Assembly (NCBI GenBank): GCA_964030475.1
Contig: CAXIPT010000002.1
Location: 330,138-394,137 of the forward strand
Reading direction: 5' to 3'
DNA length: 64,000 nt
DNA from: Tethya wilhelma
Lineage: Eukaryota > Porifera > Demospongiae > Tethyida > Tethyidae
How positions within the stretch are numbered: the first letter of the stretch is position 1; every line of letters starts with the position of its first letter. Under the pieces are notes generated by a model. The model saw only the letters and a list, made by a program, of their open reading frames with translations. It was not told the DNA's origin and made no database searches. Position numbers and translations under genes: made by a program. Shown one piece after another: positions 22,167 to 33,770 of the stretch.

Positions 22167-22795
22167 AGATGATCTGGAAACAAATGTACAATTCTCTGTC
22201 TGCTGCTGACTGAGGAACTTTGCTTCAACATTGCCAAGGATCCCACAAAAGAGACAAATGCATGACATTGTGATGATTTCTTATCTGGGCTGGGGCAATG
22301 GATAATTAGAAATGTAATCACTAGACGAGTCTCCACAGTCTGAGTACTTCGATAGTCATTTGGATGCTACCAGCTAGAGGATGAACATAGAACTAAAATT
22401 GTACGAATTTTGTCATGACTTTATATCTACACATACCAAACCCCCACCACAATTTTCACAAACATCCACTACCACTGACCAAACATAGGAGTACGTGAAT
22501 GAACTTATGGGCCTAGGACTTTTCTATTTGTGTTATAAAGATGCAATTAAAGAAGGTGATGGATTGAGAGTTCTCTCATGCTGGCAATATGTGCGATACC
22601 AATGTTTATTGCATCTGATAGACGTAATTACTAAAAGGATGTTCTGCTGACATTATACAATTTCTATTTTGTTCTAATAGGCGTCAAGCAAAACAATTTC
22701 TATGTAGCAGATTTATAAACACTCATGGACTCCCTTCAAAGAACAAACTTGCAGATCTTCACATGGAACTCTAAAACAAGCTGTGTAAAGGAAGC
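22167..22795 (+). pseudogene. DUF6589-type protein relic
   Basis: Fragments in order: MYNSLSAAD-GTL (about 22190-22230), YVNELMGLGLFYLCYKDAIKEGDGL (22492-22565; 25 residues shown here as a region, key residues G-L-Y-DAI-EGD), SCWQY, MFIASDRRNY, then RRQAKQFLCSRFINTHGLPS and NKLADLHMEL (22678-22770). The RF-NTHGLPSKN-ADLHME block is the signature of DUF6589, an uncharacterised domain spread in animals and fungi in patterns that suggest mobility. Stops and frameshifts interrupt it. Confidence 0.65.
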
Positions 22796-24775
22796 ATATT
22801 AGCTCTTAGTGTTCTAGTATCAGCTTGATATTGTTTTTTTAGTGCTTTACTAGCTCGTTAAAAATTCAAGTATATATATAAGTGCAATTACGAAAATAAT
22901 TGCACAGTTAGCAATACGGAAGTTTGTACAGACAGTTTACGACTATAATAATCAAACTATTTATATTATGTCCAGAATAGCATTATTTAGGGTTCTAGCA
23001 TATTTTGGTATCAAGAAAATACACATATTTACTATACTTTTTGTGCCATTTCAAGAATAAATTCCTACTTCTGTTGTATAGAAATTTGTATGGAGGAAAC
23101 AAGGGATTAAACTTCACAAATTGTTGTATCTAAAGTGGTTATCAAAAATTTCCAACTGGAATCCAGTGTTTGGATATAGGTGAGGATTATTTTCAGCAAG
23201 TCTTGATTGAAAGAAGATGGTTTGCGTTTGCACCATTTCCTTTCAAAGATTAGTCTCTCTAAGAAGGTAAGCTGAAGTGGCAAATGCAGATGCCATTTTG
23301 CTAAAAAGATCAATACACTCGAGCTGTAGCACACAAAAGTATATTAGAGAACTAAATCATCAACACCTAACTGATGAGAATGACGTTTGTCTAATTTCTA
23401 TAAAACAACAAAGTGATGGGTAAGCTTTAATACATTATTGTTTTACAGCTACTTTAATCTTGTTATGTCTAGCTCACTGCTGTGATGACATTGGAGGTGC
23501 TAAAAATGCATCGGGATCAGCATTTCTAACTGTGTTGATCTCAAAGTAGGTTGAATTCACGCTATATACACAAAAATCTACTTTGTAATATGTTCTGCTA
23601 CTTTCAGTTCTTTTCTCTGTGAATTGACCAGAGATGACCTGTACAATCCACCAGAACTAGTTTGATAAGAGCAATCAATGAAGCCTTCAAGACTAGACTT
23701 AATTATATGTAGATCAGCTCAACACAACCATCCATGGTACAATGGAAACAACACCCAATGAGCTAGTGCTTGGCCAGCCCCAGTAGTCTTTTTCTTGGTG
23801 CAACTGGAACAAATATATTGGAATAGGATGTGAAAGATCTCTTCAAGATGCATATGAACAGAAGAGTAATATAATATTTGGAATGATACAAGTTTGTTCA
23901 CTTCTAGCCTGAACCAATATAGGGTGTACAAATTTGTACAGATGTAGGGTTTGTCTACTAGTTGATGGCTTGCCTTGAAGTACTTTGTGGTTTCAGATTA
24001 GTAAGTAATCTACTAAATAAGGTAAGTCTCTCAAGTAAAGAAGTAGATTTTGTGGATAACAATTGTGACTTGTCAGTTGGAAGAAATTGGGCACAATGGT
24101 GGGCTAGATCTCAACATTTAAGGATGCTTTCCAAAGCAGTGTAGAAGTTTTTATATTATTTGACTTATTTATAGCTTTACACACGACCAAGGAAAAGAAA
24201 CAGTCAAATCACACAGCAGACCTCTCATTACTGGAAATCAATGATTTAGTTGCTATATTCTGCAGACTGCAGCTCAGAGCCAGCAATAATTATTGCTAGA
24301 ATTATTGGAATTGATGGTACAACAATAATACAAGTTTGTTGCCTTCAAGGTGATTATATACCTTCTCATTGACAACCTGGAATATTAGAGATCCAAAAAA
24401 CAGGAGAAAAACTATATCAACTGGACAAATAATATACCAAAACTATCTATTTTTTATTCGGTTCACTTTAACGAGTAACAATCACTTAAGAAAGAAGACT
24501 GTTAGAGAGACCAAAACAAGAATAATTATAGTAAATTAAAATAATTTAGTCCATGTTTACATATATCATATTTTGTTTGTCGTGTACTTAGCTTGGTTTA
24601 GTTATGCATTATGTACAATATGTAATAATTATGGTAAACAATCTACAGTGTCATAAAAAATGTGCAATAATTTGACATGATCTTCACAGAATCATTCAAA
24701 TCATAAACAGAGGGGTCATTTCATAATGTGTTTTATGTCCTCCTACCAAATGTGAGAGACCATGTCTAAAGGACA
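22796..24775. other. Nothing recognised in about 2 kb
   Basis: AT-rich sequence. Open frames at 23107-23334 (minus), 23719-23931 (minus) and 23962-24144 (plus) have no motif. Some may be further decayed exons of the DUF6589 gene, but I cannot show it. Confidence 0.35.
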
Positions 24776-25060
24776 CTATACTCCTTTTGAACCTGTAAGC
24801 CTACATTTGACAAACACTAATCCTTCCGAGGCTAAACCTGAGAGCCCACATCTGATGGACACTACTCCTTCTGAACCCTAGAGCCCGGATCTGATGGACA
24901 CTACTCCTTCTGAACCCTAGAGCTAAGATCTGATGGACACTACTCCTTCTGAACCCAAGAGCCCAGATCAGATGGACCATACTCCTTCTGAACCTGTGAG
25001 CCAAAATCTGATGGACAATCATGTACTATACTCCTTCTGAACCTGTGAGCCCATGGCAGA
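24776..25060 (+). repeat. 39-bp minisatellite that reads as 13-residue repeats
   Basis: Six or seven imperfect copies of a 39-bp unit (about 24776-25060). On the plus strand each unit translates to about TPSEPxSPDLMDT. The first two copies are preceded by an ATG (about 24762) and the first is still open; later units carry TAG codons. The period is a multiple of three and units mostly keep the frame, so the array may derive from a coding repeat. No flanking gene is recognised. Confidence 0.8.
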
Positions 25061-26395
25061 CATATACCAAGCATCAAGTTCTCGAACATTCTATCAAGTT
25101 CTCGAGAAAAAAGAAATTGACCTTCACACTTAGGGAGAAAGTTCACCTGATCAGTGGTGCTGGTGGGTCAAGATGATGTCAATGTTCCATGTGGTACTAG
25201 GAGGCCATTTACACTCAATTGGGTTGATCGTAAATTAACTTCATAGATTTTTTTTGGACCAATTGGAGTGAAAACACAGCAGTCGATACTATCCAAAATG
25301 CTCTTAAGTATGTACTTAAAAGCATGATGTTGCTCCATATCCCCAGTAATCCAATATATAGGTTCATCACTTTTAAATTAGTGTATACCTTGGGCTTTTA
25401 AGCCTTCAGTAAGAAAATATTGCAAGATACGTGTGGCAAATTACAGAGACCCTATATATTCCTGATCGACATCAGTGGAGTGCATGGTTACAAAATTCAA
25501 AGGCTTGCTGGCCAAGGAGACATTTACATTCGTCCAACATACACTTTTTTTGTCCCTAAGGTATATCTATCTATCTATATATATATATATCACATCACAA
25601 TAATTAATCAGCCTTGTTCCCTCTTAGTGAGTCTACACCTGCCGGAAATTATATATAGGATCGAATCAGTGCAAGCTTCACGAAGGCCAATGAAGGTACA
25701 ACCTTCAAGTTCACATACAAATTCTGAGATTGATGACCAACTAGCAACACCTGTATATACAAAACACACAGAGCAACGGAGTCAACTCCCATCCAGCAAA
25801 GTTTCCCACGCTACTACTGCCCATTCCCGATCAGACTACTCATGTTGCACTATTAGGAGAGAAGAACATTTATTGGCTGTTGTTGTGGAAGCAAAAATGG
25901 AAGCTTCCGAAGTATGGCAAATATAGTTTTTTGCACTTACTTGCATCAGTGCTGTTCACAAATATTTCATAGCTTACAGCGATTATTGCCAAAATCATCT
26001 AGCTTCAAGCTGTATCAAAGAATTGGAAATGAGGCTGAGCTGAGATATGTTCTGGGAATCCCCTTAATGGAGTTTATTTGTCTGATTGTGGAAATTTCAA
26101 AGTGATATTGGAGAGAGAGAGAGCCTGGTATTTAAAACAACATAGGGTAGAAGGGTGATTAGTGTGAATGGGTATAACGATTAGCCTGCCCATGCACAAA
26201 ATTGGAGTACAGCTGAGTTCAACAATGGAAAACGTACGAAGATTAACCCTTTAGAGCCCAATGATGAGTGTTCAATAGCTAGCAGAATCTCCCACGCACA
26301 CTTTTTGAAATCAGTAGATATATATACATTTTGCTGGTGATTCCACATTGACTTCTCCTAGCGAAGGTGGCTATCAAAAGCTTAATTGGCTAAAT
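25061..26395. other. No recognised gene; one long open frame
   Basis: A plus-strand frame at 25420-25926 (168 codons) spans a (TATC)/(AT) microsatellite at about 25564-25591 coding an Ile/Tyr run. The final part (REEHLLAVVVEAKMEASE) looks protein-like, but I do not recognise it. An adjacent frame runs 25914-26105. Confidence 0.25.
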
Positions 26396-26620
26396 TCAAC
26401 CTCTTATTGATGTAATAGTGGGCCAGTGTAGAGCGATGAACAATGTCCATAAAGATGTAGCAATAGATGAGGCTATGATCAAATTCAAAGGCTGGTCAAC
26501 CCTCAAGCAATATTTGCACAAAAAAAAACAAGTAAAACAAGGGATAAAGGTATGGCATATGGGAGACTCAACCAATGGCTAGATCTCTGGCAAGGGAGAA
26601 TCTGTAGTGGGAGCAAGAGT
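26396..26620 (+). pseudogene. piggyBac transposase fragment
   Basis: Reads AIDEAMIKFKGWSTLKQYL, then KQVKQGIKVWHMGDSTNG, the conserved core of piggyBac-type transposases (DDE_Tnp_1_7). The Asp of IDEAM corresponds to the first catalytic Asp. Upstream MNNVHKDV is consistent. A frame stop follows NG, and neither the second Asp block nor the C-terminal Cys domain is present. It is an isolated fragment with a poly-A tract inside. Confidence 0.8.
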
Positions 26621-26794
26621 TTTGCAAGAGTTAACAACTCCACTAGAGTAAGCAGCCAATCTTTGGACAGTTACAACTTTGGATGCCTGTTGTAGCAAGT
26701 AGAGAGCAAGCAAGGTAATGGAAACTGTACCACCAGATTGTCCTATACACCTGCACTGTTAACAGTAAAAAAAATCCTCCCACCTATGCAATAC

Positions 26795-27480
26795 ATCTCA
26801 GAAACGTTCTAGAGGAGTGAAGGTATCAAAGCCTTAATTTTCATTGATGACGGTCTCTCTGGTGCAAAAAGTGAAGAGGCGTGTGCCCGTAATAGTGCGC
26901 AAGTAAAACCTGACCTTGAGAATGCTGGCTTGGTGGTTAATGTGAAGAAGTTTCGCTGTACGCCACAGCAAATTGGCACGTGGCTAGGTTTCATTATAGA
27001 CTTCCTAAATGGCTGTTTTTGGGTGCCTGATGATAAAGTTGTTAAGCTTCGGGCATGCATTTCCAACGCTGTTCATAGCCAGCCAGTTACTATTCGTTTT
27101 TTAGCAAGTATTGTGGGTCAGATATTATCTATGAGGCTGGCTGTGGGTCCTGTCACTAGGCTTAGGACCAAGGCACTCTACACTGTTATCAATTGTCGGA
27201 CGAAGTGGTCAGAGGTGGTGTTGGTTTCAGGAGGTGCTTTGGATGAGCTGCATTTCTGGAGCAATAACATTGATTCCCTTAATCATGGTCCAATTTGATG
27301 CTTCTGATTCGGGTTATGGTGGTTATGTTGTTGAACTGAGAAAAGAAGAGGCCAGTGGACAGTGGCCAGCCCATCAAGCTGTGCTTTGGAGAGAGCTGAG
27401 CTACTTGGTTGCCAGCTAGGTTGCTCCGCCATGCATGCCGAGGCTTGTGGAGCCAGGGGCACGTTGGTTACTATCCTTTG
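26795..27480 (+). pseudogene. DIRS-like reverse transcriptase / RNase H fragment
   Basis: Reads IKALIFIDDGLSGAKSEEA (catalytic DD, about 26838-26862), LVVNVKKFRCTP, WLGFIIDFLNG, PVTIRFLASIVGQILSM, PVTRLRTKALY, RTKWSEV and LDELHFWSNNI, ending at 27298. After a -1/+1 shift it continues FDASDSGYGGYVVE and ASGQWPAHQAV, the start of RNase H. The arrangement and the ID-DGLSG box fit DIRS/Ngaro-type tyrosine-recombinase retrotransposons of marine invertebrates. The 5' part of RT and the recombinase are missing. Confidence 0.75.
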
Positions 27481-28591
27481 GAGATCAGCCCATGGATTAC
27501 ACTCTTCGCCAAGTGTCAGTTCACCTCTAGCAATCATATCGGACCATTTGTATACAGAACAGATATACTACCTCCAGGAAGACGCAGTTTACAAGATCTA
27601 GTTCTATTTCCTTGCTCTCGTTTGTCAAGCTGGTACATATCAATGTTGTTGGCTTTGGCGAATTCTTTAGCTACTTGCCCTTTATTCTGGCCAGGTATGT
27701 TGTGCTTTCTAGCAAGTTCACTCCAATTAATTATAGTACCCTGTGGCCAATCTCTCAATTCCTGTAGAACATTTTCTTTGTCCCATTCCACATTCTCAAA
27801 TAGGGGTGAGTGCCGTTTATTTGTAGGATATTTTTCTTCAACCCGAGCACGTTTTGCATCTGGACTTTAAAAAGATTGTGATAATCGTATACGTCTGTAC
27901 TTTTGAAGGGAGAGATTTTCCGCTAAAACTGTAAGAGCATCGCTTTCACCGAATTGTTTATTCATTTCATCACAACATTCCCTTTGAATTTTCCGTTTTG
28001 TCCGTTTTTTGTCAACATCTGTATGCTTTACTTGTAATTTACTGCCTGGACATAGCACTAAAGATTTCATAAAAAGAATGGTCATATGGCCTACTCATAG
28101 ATGGGCTAAAGCTCCTCCAAAATTTTTGTAGTTGTCGATTGCTCACTATTTCCTTCATCTACTAGCTGTTGTACACAAGCATCAATATCACCTGTCTTCT
28201 TAAACACTTTTCCAGGAAATGATTGCTGCTGCTCAGAGTATAGTGAATAGTACATTCTTTACAGTGTGACGTTGCTTAGTTGAGAGAGGGAGTTTTTTCC
28301 AATGCCTTGTGCTGAAGGTATGAATGTAAGATGTAGCTGCTCTCGGTTTTTCCACTTCGTAAAAAATTCCATCATTTTCTTCCTGTTACGTTCGAATGAA
28401 TTTTCTCGACCTTTACCATACTCTGCAAACAAACTTTACTTCACACCATAGCCTTCAACTGTCTCAAACAAATCTCTAAAACTCTTTTGTTTCACTTTGG
28501 ATGATTCATTTTTTTCCTCTGTAGATATTTCACGAAGAGCAACCCGGGCAAATCTACAGTTGTATATCAGCTCAGCTGGAACTCTAGCCAT
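27480..28591 (-). pseudogene. Uncharacterised multi-copy family protein, broken
   Basis: From ATG 28591 the minus strand reads MARVPAELIYNCRFARVALR, then SFRDLFETVEGYGV, LFAEYGKGRENSFERNRKKM, LTFIPSAQGIGKNSLSQLSN, ILEEL, then CDEMNKQFGES, NVEWDKENVLQELRDWPQGT, INWSELARKHNIPGQNKGQ, VAKEFAKANNIDM, CKLRLPGG, and after a frameshift MIARGELTLGEECNP. About 350 codons stay nearly in one frame, interrupted by several stops (for example about 28437, 28263, 27869) and one or two shifts. I recall relatives in sponge and cnidarian genomes as unnamed proteins; the NWSELARKHNIPG segment resembles a helix-turn-helix. Function unknown. It converges on the DIRS fragment at 27480. Confidence 0.6.
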
Positions 28592-29149
28592 CATCAATTA
28601 TCTGCATAGATTTCATTGAATTTTACTCTGGTTGTTGTTATTAAATTTTTTGTACTGAATACCTTGTCCTGTGAAACTATATACTTGCAGTAGATCTCAA
28701 AAAGCAACGTACAACTACCAATAACTGATGCAACTGTTCATAACGCAAAACTCCCGCCAATGCAAATTGCCCTTTGACCCTGCCGTTTGTCTCGTGCGAG
28801 TTGAACTTTAACCTTAAATAGTTGCCTTAACGATCAAATGAGAAAGTTTGTGAGTTCTCGATGAGGAAGGAAGAAAGAAGTGAAACAAGGCGTTTGTTTT
28901 ACTTTATTCCATGTACCATTTATGGATTCCCATGGAACAATAGTAAGCTTTTCATGCAACCGAGTAGTAAAATTTGATTGTTGTACATCTTGCAACTACA
29001 TTAATTAGTCCTACGCTATCCGCATGGGGTTGTACAAAGTACATAATTGGTTCAATTGTCAAACAATGGGAGATACATCCTACAGATAAGTGTAGGAGCA
29101 TTAATGTACAAATTATTAGCATATAAATACTACTTATAACATGTCACGT
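28592..29149. other. Nothing recognised; ends at unknown base 29150
   Basis: No gene supported. The N at 29150 separates this sequence from the duplicated block. Confidence 0.4.
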
Positions 29150-29150
29150 N

Positions 29151-29734
29151 TTTAAGGGGAAACCTGACCTTAATTGCTAACGGGCAGCGTAACTGAGGAG
29201 GTAAAGTATGGTGAAACATACAAATACCTAGGAATTGCCCAACTATTTGGAACAAGTATGTCCAAAACAAAGAACAAGGTTAGAACTGATAGGGTCAGAC
29301 GGACATGGTCCTCTGGGCTAGGCTCAAAACACATGGTCAATGCCAGCAACTCATGGGCTTCAGGTGTGAGGAAATATTTCTTTGGAGTCATTAAATGGTT
29401 GAGGTGGGATATGAGAAGAATGGACCAGAAAACAAGGCGAATCATGACCCAGAACATAGCACACCATGCCAACAGTTCAATTAATCGCCTCTACTTGCCT
29501 AGAAGAGAGGCCGGATGTGGGTTATTGAGCCTAGAACACATGTGGGAAAGAGAGGCATTGTCGGCTACAATGTACCTACTCACCTCAAAAGACTAACAAG
29601 TCCAAGGAGCCATGAAACTGCAGATGAAGCTGGCGGAAAGAGGTTCGACTAGCCTAGTGGATGCAGCAGAATATGTTGTGACGAAGTATGACATAGAACT
29701 GCAATTAATGATTCTTGATCTCCCAAAGAGTTGA
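29151..29734 (+). pseudogene. LINE reverse transcriptase C-terminal part, copy A
   Basis: Reads EVKYGETYKYLGIAQLFG, then a basic stretch, KYFFGVIKWLRWDMRRMDQK, RRIMTQN, NSSINRLYLPRREAGCGLLS and TKYDIEL. This is the region after the palm of a non-LTR retrotransposon RT (YKYLGI box, then the LYLPR-GGRGL block). The clade is uncertain, with R2/NeSL-like features. One stop (29594-29596) breaks the frame. The N-terminal RT seen in copy B is absent because the block starts at the N. Confidence 0.8.
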
Positions 29735-31419
29735 CAAGCTCAATACCACCATTAACTCCTGTTGTGGCACACAATGCTACCTACCAGGCAAACTTGTTTA
29801 AGAAAGTTTCCCAGAATAAACCTTACAGATAATCTTTAATAGAGCTGCAGTGTAATTCTTGGGTAGTTTAAAAGGACCTCTCCAGAATGGAATGTATAGA
29901 TCAAGTACCATTTATTATATCTTTTTGTTGGATGCGAATCCCCTCTTTATGTCAGGTGCTTTCCTAAAGGAAGTAATATACCACTATAGCTGAGTCAACA
30001 AAGGATGTAGCTGACCATGTACTTAGGTTAAGAAAATGGTAATAATGGCACAGAAGCGTACAATTTTAACTTCTCCGACACAACTGGAAAGGCTTCCAGA
30101 TGTCCGAATTCTAACAATCCTTGAAGCATGCAAAAAGGGGGCTACTGTATTTCACTTACTAGCTCTTGTACTTGAAGAGAAACAGGTACATCCGAAAGAT
30201 TCGCCTCTCTGTGGCCATTGCACTTATTCAGCAGGGAATTCTTCACATGCCCTTCAATTACTTGCTTCACCTTTATCGTTTCAAACTATTGACTCTGAGC
30301 CAGAAGTTAGTGGTTTGCAATGCTTTTGTTATCCTGAGACAATGGATGCCCTTTGATCACATATAGCCCTCCGACCATTATTGTGAGAAGTCTCAAGGCT
30401 GGAATTATGACCTGGAGACGATGGAGAAAGTACGTACGTCCATACTAATAGTCTCACTCTCACCAACAAATTTATCAGCCCAGCACACTACCTCACTCTT
30501 GCCACATAGACTTGGATACTATAAAGTCTAGGACGTAGACAAATTTTTGCTATTTTGCCTGCTGCCTCATTTCTCACATATCATGCAACCATTTTATGAA
30601 GTTCTTGCAAGAGTGTTAAGGAGGCATTGACTGATGCCGTTTTAGTGGGGATAGCTATGAATGGTTTTTGTGGTTCTAGTGTTAATTTTATCCTGTCAAT
30701 GCTTCTAAAATATAGACTCTCCTTCAGCTGTTTATTGAGTTGAAAGTGAGACAGCTTGTGACAATAGTGTAAAGTCCACCTCCTAACCACCTATACAGTA
30801 ATCTTTAGAAAGAGGTGTCTTGGCCCTTCAATTCGAGATTGATGAAGAAAATAATTATAATGAGCAATGATATACCATTAGTCAAGATGTCCATGCAAAT
30901 TCAAGACACTTAATGTAGCATTGCCTTAAGGGAGCTGGTTGACACTAGGACAATTGGACATTGTGATATGAATGCATACTCAGAGTGGAATTCTAAGGAC
31001 TAATAAAAAAATTGACAGCTCAGACTTTGTAGTTGCATTGTCTCCAGATCAGACTGAGGTCATTCAAACGACAATTGCAAAACTAATCAATAAACCAAAC
31101 TATCACAACATTGATGGAGTAAGGTAAATGGCTATGGAAATCTGCCAGTGTGCCGGACTGATAATTAACTATAGTAAGTGATTTGAAATATGTATGCACT
31201 GTCATAGTCCAATTGATATTACTCCCTCATTGATCTCCAGCTGGTTCTTGTCTTTCTTGAACTCTCCTAAATACTTTCTGTGAACTGAGGTGTGTCTTTC
31301 AGAGCTGCTACTCTATATGACACAACTCTTGAGCATAAAGTCATTCAGCATCACAGTCTTTGAGATATTCGAGTGCAATAGGTAGGAGAGCTAGGGAAGG
31401 TGGCTCAATTTGAGGTACA
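29735..31419. other. Non-coding or unrecognised part of copy A
   Basis: The frames 30036-30356 and 30166-30366 are identical in copy B because the DNA is identical, which is no evidence of selection. A plus-strand stretch 30987-31125 (SSDFVVALSPDQTEVIQTTI) stays open in both diverged copies and may be coding, but I cannot assign it. Confidence 0.3.
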
Positions 31420-31429
31420 GGTACATAAA

Positions 31430-31780
31430 TATTACTACTGCAGAACTGAGGATTATCTATTTGTATGGTCTAAGTTGATTTCTAGATTAGGAAAGCACCT
31501 GGGTCAAAATCTCGATGATAAGTATTCCAATTGCAAAGCAATCAACCTTTGCTGTGTATTCAGATATCTCCTACACAGCCTTCAGGAGGCATGATGACAT
31601 CTGCTTCTGTACATGAGTTGTGCAAGTAGCTCAAGGGTTTATCATTGTCACCAAGCATTGCCATTCCAAAGTCTGTTATTTTAATTTTGCTTGCACATTT
31701 TAACACAACACATTACTGCTACACGGATCCCATTGGGTGATATAATTCATTTGAATGGAGGTAAGAAATGGTCAAAGGGA
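31430..31780 (-). pseudogene. Protein kinase catalytic-domain fragment, copy A
   Basis: The minus strand reads YLHSNELYHP (subdomain VI, catalytic HRD loop decayed), KIKITDFGMAMLGDND (DFG, subdomain VII, about 31650-31690), ADVIMPPEG (APE-like, subdomain VIII) and, after a shift, YTAKVDCFAIGILIIEILTQ (subdomain IX). The order and spacing are those of a eukaryotic kinase C-lobe. The N-lobe and the end are not found. Frameshifts and the loss of HRD make it non-functional. The homologous stretch in copy B is 42110-42420. Confidence 0.65.
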
Positions 31781-33060
31781 TGTCATGGCAAAAATTGACT
31801 CAGATCAAGGGCCTATTGACCGCCAAAGGTGGGAGAGATCAAGTAAGTAACGGAACTTATGTTACATAGGTGTATATCAAGTGAAATTCAAATGGAAAAT
31901 CCGGATACACTATAAAATACAGATGGCTTAATTGGTTATGAAGTAATACAGTACGGTGCCGGTATCTACTGTAGATATCTCAGCTGTTTCGGCTGGAAGC
32001 CCATATGTGATGTTGCACTGCAACAAAGCCACCGAACAACTTGCAAATGTAGGGATCGAGCATTTTATCGCCTCCATGATGCAGTGGGAATGAAAGCCAC
32101 GGCTCTTAGCCTGTTGTTAAAGTAGGTATAACATAAATATAGTACTATTTGTAAAAGAACTGAATTTGACTAACTACTGCAAATCTGTTGTACATGTGCA
32201 TGCAGAACTGAAAGTCGTAAATCTATTTTAACAATAGCTTAATTAGTGCTTTTACTTTCTTTTTGGGGAAAATTTTATCATTGTATGTAGTGGATGTGAA
32301 ATTGGTGTGATCTGCAGACAATATAGGGAGAGTTTTTAGGCTGGGACTGGTGTACTTTGTCCACATGTGAGATTTTATGTAGAGTGATTATCAGTGTTGA
32401 GTGCGTCTTCTACTAAGGGTATCTGCTGACATTTGTGGATGAAAAGTGGATAGAATAAGAAGTTAATTGTTGTAAATAGCATTGGTACTCTCTTTTTTTT
32501 AGTTAGAATTCTGAAACAAGTCACTACAGTGAGAGGTGCTAAGGATTTCCAGCATGATCAGGCCAAAGATGTCAACTCGGACATTGATATAGAGATGCTA
32601 AGCCTTCACACTACAACCACCACCAGTGAAATGCCAGGTAACACTCTGCTAAGGTACATAAATTAAAAAGGTCAATTTGGCATAAACTTCTTTCAGTTGT
32701 TTCTTCAAAACTGTACTTCAACAAAATCAATTGATATATTTTCCCTCAACAACTGTCACCAACACCATAAAATTGTCTACACACAAAAACCCTAACAATT
32801 TACTACAACCATAAGTACACTTTGTTGCCAAATATTACGCAGTAGTGATTCATATTTTACTTGTATACATCCTTTATGCACCTCCAATGCACAACTTTTA
32901 ATTGGTGCACACATGCAACAAAAACTTTAAGAGGTCAAAAAAGAGCAGTATTAGGTGCCGTAAAATTGTATGAATGTGTGAGCCTTATAATTGTTTCTAC
33001 TGATGCTCAAGTAACAGTTCGCCAAAATAGCATTCTGCCAATCGTTATATTGAAGCTGGG
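31781..33060. other. No confident gene
   Basis: A minus-strand piece at about 32500-32610 (VRVDIFGLIMLEIL) faintly resembles another kinase subdomain IX. The right end of the duplication lies near 32130. Nothing else is supported. Confidence 0.3.
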
Positions 33061-33410
33061 AGAATGTACAATCATCAGCTCAAACGACACAAATCTGATG
33101 GTCTTGGTATTTCTTCAAATGTACCAATTGCAGCTGCTCCATACTCTCTCTGCTCTCTTTATGGCTATCCTACATCACGGATACATGCCCAAGTCATGAG
33201 TCATTGTACCTAAGAGTAACAAGGAATCCTCTATCTCAGACAACTACAGACCAATTGCTCTGGCTTCCAACCTCAGTAAGGTTCTTGAGTGGTCTTTATT
33301 GCTCAGTTTTGGGTCATCCTTGCATGTGCACCTCTCATTTGCAATTGATTTGGTTTCAAGAAAGGGTCCTATACAGATCCTTGATATGCATGATGTACTC
33401 AAGAGTGTAG
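33061..33410 (+). pseudogene. LINE (CR1/L2/jockey-type) RT fragment
   Basis: Reads LHTLSALFMAILHHGYMPKS, a TGA (33197-33199), then VPKSNKESSISDNYRPIALA and SNLSKVLEWSLLL, the RT motif 1-2 region of CR1/L2/jockey-type LINEs. Apart from the stop the frame is open. It is a different family from the LINE at 29151/37935/46368/48858. No endonuclease or palm motif is seen. Confidence 0.75.
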
Positions 33411-33483
33411 TCTCCACATACACATATACATTCTATACAGTGCCCTGCATGCATGGATGCATGCATTCCTATATTATGATGAT

Positions 33484-33770
33484 TATGATATTTCTCCCAA
33501 ATTGTGGCTGCACATTTTGATATGCATGGACTGTTTTATATAATACCTGCAACTCATGCAAAACATCAATACTTAAATACTTAAATTCACCTTCCTTAAT
33601 TGTGCCTTTGTAATTCAGATTTTGCACAATCATAATGTAATGATAATGTTGTATTGTTAAATTTTGTGCATACACACAGAGGAAGGAAATTTAAAGATTC
33701 CTTCAATTTTGTACTCGCACACAGAATCTGCCAGCCATTGGTTTTGAACACAACAAAATATTAAGCAATA
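33484..33770. repeat. Dispersed repeat carrying a HECT exon, copy 1
   Basis: Aligns with 53025-53305 over nearly its whole length, with small indels. Both contain AAATTGTGGCTGCA near the left and CACACAGAGGAAGGAAA... TTTTGAACACAACAAAAT at the right. The right part encodes the HECT segment CQPLVLN in one frame and the HECT-like QNLPAIGFEHNKI in another. In this copy a stop precedes the exon-like part. Confidence 0.75.

Larger units (their letters stand above)
29151..32130. repeat. Duplicated segment, copy A
   Basis: 29151-30501 corresponds base for base to 38466-39816 (offset 9315) in every part I compared. From 30502 the two copies diverge with visible substitutions and indels but remain alignable to about 32130 (copy B to about 42610). 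Copy A lacks the two TIR insertions of copy B. It starts directly after the N at 29150. Confidence 0.85.

Noticed and set aside
24801..25022. Minus-strand frame with repeated RRSSVHQ units
   Set aside because: It is the complement of the 39-bp minisatellite; the plus strand gives the better reading frame and the repeat explains the openness.
30036..30366. Open frames identical in the two duplicated blocks
   Set aside because: The identity is at DNA level over the whole block, so it says nothing about protein conservation, and no motif is seen.
33469..33675. Minus-strand frame in the dispersed repeat
   Set aside because: It lies in the presumed HECT intron, is not conserved in frame in the second copy, and lacks motifs.
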